Shown: positions 1 to 3,528 of the stretch, piece by piece | Layout: the number at the start of each line of letters is the position of its first letter | Numbering within the stretch: the stretch's first letter is position 1 | Assembly: GCA_947627585.1 (NCBI GenBank) | Contig: CANQWP010000047.1 | Span: 1-6,321, forward strand | Direction: 5' to 3' | DNA: 6,321 bases | DNA from: an uncultured Clostridia bacterium | GTDB lineage: Bacteria; Bacillota; Clostridia; Christensenellales; UBA1242 | Made by a program: the position numbers and the translations under genes | Notes under the pieces: generated by a model | What the model was told of the DNA's origin: nothing | The model's database searches: none | Seen by the model: only the letters and a program-made list of their open reading frames with translations

Positions 1-495
1 GGCGCGGCGGGAATTTTACATCTTCTCACCGTTTCCGGCTTGCATGTTGGGTTGCTTTTCGCGTTTTTGGCTTGGCTTTTGAAAAAATGCCACATCAAAA
101 CAATCTTCAACTTTTTGATTTGTGCAGCGTTTTTGGGCCTATATGCCTGGCTTTGCGGCTTTACGCCTTCCGTTTTGCGCGCCGGCATCATGGCGCTGAC
201 GCTCCTTTTCACGCGGCTGTCCGGAAAGTGCTATGACAACCTTTCTTCGCTGGGCTTTGCCGGAATTTTGATTTTGCTCTTCTCTCCACTTTCCGCCTAT
301 GACGTTGGCTTTTTGCTCTCGTTCTCTTGTGTGATTTCAATCTTCATGCTTGCACCGGTTTTGGCAAAATTACTTGAAAAAATCTTTCCAAAGTTTGTTG
401 CAGCTTCTTTTGCTGTGTCAATTTCGGTGCAACTTGGCATAGTCCCGTTTTTGGGCGAAATGTGGGCGACTTTCAACTTTTTGACCGTGTTTGTC

Positions 496-504
496 AACCT
501 CTCG
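496..504 (+). other. Apparent one-base deletion (frameshift point) in comEC
   Basis: Upstream of about 501 the ComEC family pattern is in frame 1 (codons for FVNL). From 501 it is in frame 3 (LVVPLFS). Adding one base after position 500 gives VNLLVVP, which fits the conserved NLLxVP pattern of the family, so the missing base is best placed at 498-503. The run of six T at 514-519 is downstream of the point where homology already requires frame 3, so slippage there would not explain the shift. Confidence 0.7.
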
Positions 505-1449
505 TTGTGCCGCTTTTTTCGATTCTTTTTCCAATTTTGGCAGTTTCGGCGCTTTTGACAGCGGCGATGAATTTTCTTGGCTTTATGCTCAAAGTGTGCG
601 GCTTTGGACTTGGGGCAATCAAGTCAATCGCGACATTTTTTGGACAAACAAAACTCATTCTCACAATCGGACCGCAAAATTTGTTTGTCGTGGCGCTACT
701 TCTTGTGTTATTATTCTTCATAAGCCGCTTCTTTATGGCGAAAAAGCGGACAAAAGCCGTTTGTTGTTCCACAATTTTTGCACTCGGCTCAATCATTTTT
801 GGCTTGACTTTCATTGATAACCCGCAAAAATCGACATTTTCATATTGTCACAACTTTTCGTCGAGCATTGTCATTTTGACAAATGGAAACGGCGACAGCG
901 CCATTGTGGACCTTGCCAGCGAAAATTTCACAAAGAACGCAATGAATCGGCTGGACATCAAAAAGGTTGAAACGCTTTTTGTTTTGCAAGACAACACCAT
1001 TGACATTGATGTTGCAAACGAAATTGGAGTGGAAAAGATTGTTCGCAGCACCGACGCGGAGGGCTTTGAGAACGAAACGGTCTATGCCGACGACAAGTGG
1101 CACCTTGAAAATGGCTTTTGCTTCAAATATCACTATGAAAAGAAGCGCCTTTTGGGACTTGAATTTTTGTTTGAGGGCGAAAGCATTTTCATATTGCGGG
1201 ATTGGAAAACGACCGAGAGCGCTTTGACAACTTTGGGGCAAGAAGATTTCGACTTTGTGCTTTTGGGCGATCACGAAGAATATGCGCCATATTTTTCTTG
1301 CCCTGTATATGCGCATGACGAGGGCGAGAACGTGGAGCGCAGTTATGTGAGAGACGGAAACATGTCGGTGAATTTTCTTGACAACAAAAACGCCGAAGAA
1401 AATCAAAAAAATGACAAAAACCCGGCAAAAATGCGCAAAAATTATGTTT

Positions 1450-1455
1450 GGAGGT
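1450..1455 (+). promoter_or_regulatory. Ribosome binding site that fixes the holA start at TTG 1463
   Basis: GGAGGT at 1450-1455 lies 7 bases before the TTG at 1463-1465, which is ideal spacing. An upstream in-frame TTG at 1448 lies on the Shine-Dalgarno sequence itself, so it is unlikely to be the start. The chosen TTG overlaps the comEC stop as TTGA (1463-1466), a typical coupled junction. Confidence 0.8.
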
Positions 1456-1462
1456 GTCTGGA

Positions 1463-2368
1463 TTGAAAACTTTGAAAGCGAGATTGCAAAAGAAAATTGA
1501 GCCTTGTTATGTCGTTCAGGGCGAGGATATTTTGTTGTATGACGAGGCTTTGGAACTCATCAAAAATGCGTGCAAGTTGGAACTTGAAGATTTCAACTTC
1601 ACAGTTTATGACGAAGATTCTTTTTCTGAGCAAGCAGTTTTGGACAGTTTGCAAACGTTGCCAATGGGGAGTGACAAAAAGCTCGTTTTGCTGAAAAACG
1701 TCGCAAAATTCGGGGAAAATTTCAAAAAAAGCTTGCGGGACTATCTTAAAAACCCCGTGCCAAGCACCTGCCTTGTCATCTTTGACTTTTTCAACAAGTT
1801 TGACTTTTTGATTGCCGAAAAAGTGAGCGCAAAAAGATTGGACGATGCAAGCTTGCGCGGACTGATTTCGGCAGAACTCAAAAAAAGCGGAAAGACAATC
1901 GAAAGCTGTTGCAATTATTATTCTTTGATCTTCAACGAACTTTCAAAACTTGCCGCTTGCGACGAGGACGAAATCACGGACAAAATTGTTGGCGACCTTG
2001 TCAGCAAAGAGACGGAATTCACCGTTTTTGAACTGACCGACGCGCTTTCAAGGCGGGACGCCGACAAAGCTGTTGAGCTTTTGAATTTGATGGAAAAAGA
2101 CACAAAAACGTTCAATCTTGTGCTGAATCATTTTCGAAGACTGTTTTTTGCCTCCGTTTCCGACCTTTCGGACAAAGAGCTAGCCGACCTTTTGGGCGTG
2201 AAAGAATTTGCCATAACAAAGGCGCGAACGCTGGCAAAAAATTTCACGAAATTGCAGTTAAAGAACATATATGAAATGTTGAACGATGTGGATTTTTACA
2301 TCAAAAATGGACAAATGCAGGTGGAAAACGCGCTGTTTTATCTCATTTTTGGGATTTTATATTGCTGA
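1463..2368 (+). CDS. holA: DNA polymerase III subunit delta (clamp-loader subunit)
   Basis: HolA is the clamp-loader subunit that opens the beta sliding clamp during chromosome replication in the cytoplasm. The 301-residue product is slightly shorter than the usual 320-345. The N-terminal domain has the family opening YVVQGEDILLYDEAL (residues 16-30) and LPMGSDKKLVLLKN (66-79), the conserved strand before the central part of domain I. There is no complete Walker A motif, as expected for delta. The middle has NYYSLIFNELSKLA (151-164) and FTVFELTDALSRRD (186-199), typical of the helical middle domain. The C-terminal collar domain has FNLVLNHFRRLF (217-228) and a closing helix containing QVENALFYLIF (286-296). 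The start is TTG 1463, set by the ribosome binding site at 1450-1455. The gene overlaps the comEC stop by 4 bases, and comEC next to holA is a common Bacillota order. Four cysteines and ordinary codon use; no defect seen. Confidence 0.92.
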   Translation: MKTLKARLQKKIEPCYVVQGEDILLYDEALELIKNACKLELEDFNFTVYDEDSFSEQAVLDSLQTLPMGSDKKLVLLKNVAKFGENFKKSLRDYLKNPVPSTCLVIFDFFNKFDFLIAEKVSAKRLDDASLRGLISAELKKSGKTIESCCNYYSLIFNELSKLAACDEDEITDKIVGDLVSKETEFTVFELTDALSRRDADKAVELLNLMEKDTKTFNLVLNHFRRLFFASVSDLSDKELADLLGVKEFAITKARTLAKNFTKLQLKNIYEMLNDVDFYIKNGQMQVENALFYLIFGILYC

Positions 2369-2386
2369 AAATTTCGACAAAAACAT

Positions 2387-2415
2387 GCAAAAAGTTGCGT
2401 TTTTGCGCGCTTTTT
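2387..2415 (+). terminator. Weak terminator-like hairpin after holA
   Basis: GCAAAAA (2387-2393) can pair with TTTTTGC (2400-2406) around the 6-base loop GTTGCG. A short GCGC follows and then five T at 2411-2415. The stem is mostly A-T and the T run is not directly adjacent, so termination would be partial at best. It lies 18 bases after the holA stop. Confidence 0.3.
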
Positions 2416-2423
2416 GATAAAAT
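2395..2423 (+). promoter_or_regulatory. Possible extended -10 promoter for the HD-domain gene
   Basis: TTGCGT (2395-2400) lies 17 bases before TAAAAT (2418-2423), which is preceded by TGA, giving a TGn extended -10 element. Transcription would begin near 2430, leaving a leader of about 45 bases before the ATG at 2475. The -35 matches consensus at only three positions, so the promoter rests mainly on the extended -10. It overlaps the weak hairpin after holA. Confidence 0.4.
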
Positions 2424-2474
2424 TGACTTGAAAAAACAGTGACAAACACAAAAACATGCAAAAGAGGTGGAAAG

Positions 2475-3068
2475 ATGGACGTTGAGGAAATCAAACAAGA
2501 ATTTTTGGACATATATTTTGACAACATTGAGCGTGACGGCGCAGATGCGCTTTTGGACTATCTTGAAAAGACGGACTTTTTCACGGCGCCGGCTTCGGGC
2601 AAGCGACACTCCAATTTTGAAGGGGGCTTGTGCTTGCACAGCATCAATGTGTATAAAAGATTTGTCAAATTGCTTCAAAGCGAATATGGCGACAAGTGGA
2701 CTGAGGTAATTTCTCCAGAAAGCGCCGCAATCATCGCCCTTTTGCACGACATATGCAAAGTGAACACCTACACGGTCGAGATGCGCAACGTCAAAGTGGA
2801 GGGTGAGTGGGTGCAAAAGCCATATTACAAATATTCTGACGCGCTTCCATATGGCCACGGCGAGAAATCGGTGTATATGATTTCTGGTTTCATGCGCTTG
2901 ACGCGTGAAGAGGCCATGGCGATCAACTGGCACATGGGCGCTTTTGATGCGCGAGCAGCGGCAAATTCCAGCACTATGCAAACGGTGTTCTATCGCTATC
3001 CAACCGCTTTTCTTTTTCATATCGCCGATTATATGGCGACTTATCTTGATGAGACAATTGTGGAGTGA
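2475..3068 (+). CDS. HD-domain protein, probable metal-dependent phosphohydrolase
   Basis: The 197-residue product carries the histidine and aspartate pattern of the HD superfamily, whose members use one or two metal ions to hydrolyse phosphate esters of nucleotides or nucleic acids. Visible candidates are H45 in GKRHSNFEGGL, H56 in LCLHS, the signature H91-D92 in LLHDICK, H128 in PYGHGE, H153 in NWHMG and D185 in IADYMA. No signal peptide or membrane helix is seen, so it should be cytoplasmic. The start is ATG 2475 because AGAGG (2463-2467) lies 7 bases upstream; a GTG at 2439 has no ribosome binding site. The gene stands 106 bp after holA with a possible own promoter. The GGLxxHS...LLHDIxK layout recalls the HD domain of YhaM-type exoribonucleases, but the nucleic-acid-binding OB domain of YhaM is absent. 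The substrate cannot be named. The fold is confident; the activity is inferred. Confidence 0.8.
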   Translation: MDVEEIKQEFLDIYFDNIERDGADALLDYLEKTDFFTAPASGKRHSNFEGGLCLHSINVYKRFVKLLQSEYGDKWTEVISPESAAIIALLHDICKVNTYTVEMRNVKVEGEWVQKPYYKYSDALPYGHGEKSVYMISGFMRLTREEAMAINWHMGAFDARAAANSSTMQTVFYRYPTAFLFHIADYMATYLDETIVE

Positions 3069-3131
3069 GATGCTGCAAACCGCGCCATGCAAATGTGTTA
3101 TAGGCACAAATTGACACTTTCTTACAGAATA

Positions 3132-3169
3132 TATGAAATTATTTATAAATTATGAAATTATTTATAAAT
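3132..3169. repeat. Exact 19-bp tandem duplication
   Basis: TATGAAATTATTTATAAAT occurs at 3132-3150 and again, immediately adjacent and without mismatch, at 3151-3169. It is almost pure A+T, and each copy contains the ATTTATAAAT core. The two copies sit 64 bases after the HD-gene stop and about 305 bases before the -35 box of the next gene. Confidence 0.9.
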
Positions 3170-3328
3170 CAAGACATAATAATTAAAGAGAGAATAGCAA
3201 AAGAAATTCAATCTTTTTTTTATTTTCTAAAAATATGGGCGTTTTTGGCCTTTTTCGCATAAAAAACAAGAGAAATGCGGCATTTTGCGCTTTTTTTGAC
3301 AAGTTTGGAAGAAGATTTGTCAAGCACT

Positions 3329-3354
3329 AAAAAACCCTTTCTTGGGCCAAAGGG
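3329..3354 (-). terminator. Possible minus-strand intrinsic terminator
   Basis: CCCTTT (3335-3340) pairs with AAAGGG (3349-3354) around an 8-base loop. On the minus strand this six-pair stem with three G-C pairs is followed directly by six T (complement of A3329-3334). On the + strand no T run follows. No minus-strand gene is visible upstream of it, so its role would be to stop antisense transcription, or it may be chance. Confidence 0.3.
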
Positions 3355-3427
3355 AAAACAAAAATTTTGCCCTATTAAAGTCCAAATTTTGGCAAAAATT
3401 CCACTTTTTTGGCCAGAAATGTCAAAA

Positions 3428-3468
3428 TTTTGAAAAAAATGCGAAAAAAAGCAAAAAATTTTTCAAAA
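3428..3468. repeat. 10-bp A/T inverted repeat just upstream of a strong promoter
   Basis: TTTTGAAAAA (3428-3437) and TTTTTCAAAA (3459-3468) are exact reverse complements separated by 21 bases. The right arm ends 5 bases before the TTGACA box. It might be an operator or an AT-rich UP-like region, but low complexity makes chance likely. Confidence 0.35.
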
Positions 3469-3473
3469 GGGTA

Positions 3474-3502
3474 TTGACAGCCCACCAAAAATGCGATATA
3501 AT
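3474..3502 (+). promoter_or_regulatory. Perfect SigA/sigma-70 consensus promoter
   Basis: TTGACA (3474-3479), a 17-base spacer and TATAAT (3497-3502) match the housekeeping consensus at all twelve positions with optimal spacing. A-rich sequence lies upstream. The start of transcription is expected near 3509, giving a leader of about 20 bases before ATG 3529. No operator is obvious inside the promoter. It predicts strong vegetative transcription of the large gene that follows. Confidence 0.9.
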
Positions 3503-3517
3503 ATGGGCAACATAAAC

Positions 3518-3522
3518 GGAGG
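3518..3522 (+). promoter_or_regulatory. Strong ribosome binding site for the large membrane protein
   Basis: GGAGG at 3518-3522 lies 6 bases before ATG 3529. With the consensus promoter and short leader it identifies the true 5' end of the long reading frame. Confidence 0.85.
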
Positions 3523-3528
3523 TTTATT

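Larger units (their letters stand above)
1..1466 (+). pseudogene. comEC: ComEC/Rec2-type DNA-uptake channel, 5'-partial, interrupted by an apparent frameshift
   Basis: ComEC is the polytopic membrane channel that carries single-stranded DNA into the cytoplasm during transformation. The gene enters from the left edge in frame 1 with the family motif GILHLLTVSGLHVG (residues 4-17 of the fragment). TPSVLRAGIMA, YDVGFLLSF and SVQLGIVPFL follow between hydrophobic helices. Frame 1 runs to a stop at 556-558, but homology moves to frame 3 near position 500: FLTVFVNL (frame 1, to 501) joins LVVPLFSILFP (frame 3, from 501), recreating the usual NLLxVP motif if one base is restored. Frame 3 continues through more membrane segments to about position 840, then a soluble tail to the TGA at 1464-1466. 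The tail has GNGDSAIVD, resembling the start of the ComEC metallo-beta-lactamase domain, but no HxHxDH motif. The frameshift may be a real lesion or a sequencing error. Family identity is confident; functionality is not. Confidence 0.88.
2377..2463. repeat. 16-bp direct repeat in the holA/HD-gene spacer
   Basis: ACAAAAACATGCAAAA occurs exactly at 2377-2392 and again at 2448-2463, 71 bases apart. The copies flank the putative promoter and transcription start of the HD gene. The second copy abuts its ribosome binding site. The spacer is A-rich, which raises the chance of coincidence, but the shared ACATGCA core is not low-complexity. Confidence 0.55.
3069..3528. other. AT-rich intergenic region, 460 bp, no coding sequence
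   Basis: No convincing gene is seen on either strand. The region opens with a TTGACA hexamer (3111-3116) lacking a good -10 partner. The exact 19-bp tandem duplication follows at 3132-3169. A weak A/T hairpin (AAAAGA 3199-3204, TCTTTT 3212-3217) runs into eight T and could end the HD transcript. An 11-bp stem with G-U pairs is possible at 3296-3323 (TTGACAA and TTGTCAA at its ends). The possible minus-strand terminator is at 3329-3354, and a 10-bp A/T inverted repeat lies at 3428-3468. The strong promoter of the large downstream gene ends the region. Long A and T runs dominate, so many small hairpins are expected by chance. Confidence 0.7.

Noticed and set aside
511..520. Programmed ribosomal frameshifting at the six-T run in comEC
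   Set aside because: The heptamer is not in the right phase for a classical slip, and homology already demands frame 3 from position 501, before this run.
840..1406. 188-codon minus-strand reading frame opposite comEC
   Set aside because: The + strand frame shows ComEC order and runs into the coupled holA start; the antisense product has no recognisable feature.
2343..3107. 254-codon minus-strand reading frame opposite the HD gene
   Set aside because: It mirrors the HD coding sequence, has no ribosome binding site or recognisable motif, and its composition (C, H and F rich) is typical of an antisense shadow.
3111..3139. Promoter starting at the TTGACA after the HD gene
   Set aside because: No good -10 lies at 16-18 bases; the best TATGAA is at a 15-base spacing and no gene follows closely.
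3069..3528. CRISPR array, riboswitch or small RNA in the long spacer
   Set aside because: There are only two adjacent 19-bp copies without spacers, no conserved riboswitch core that I can recognise, and the hairpins are mostly low-complexity A/T.
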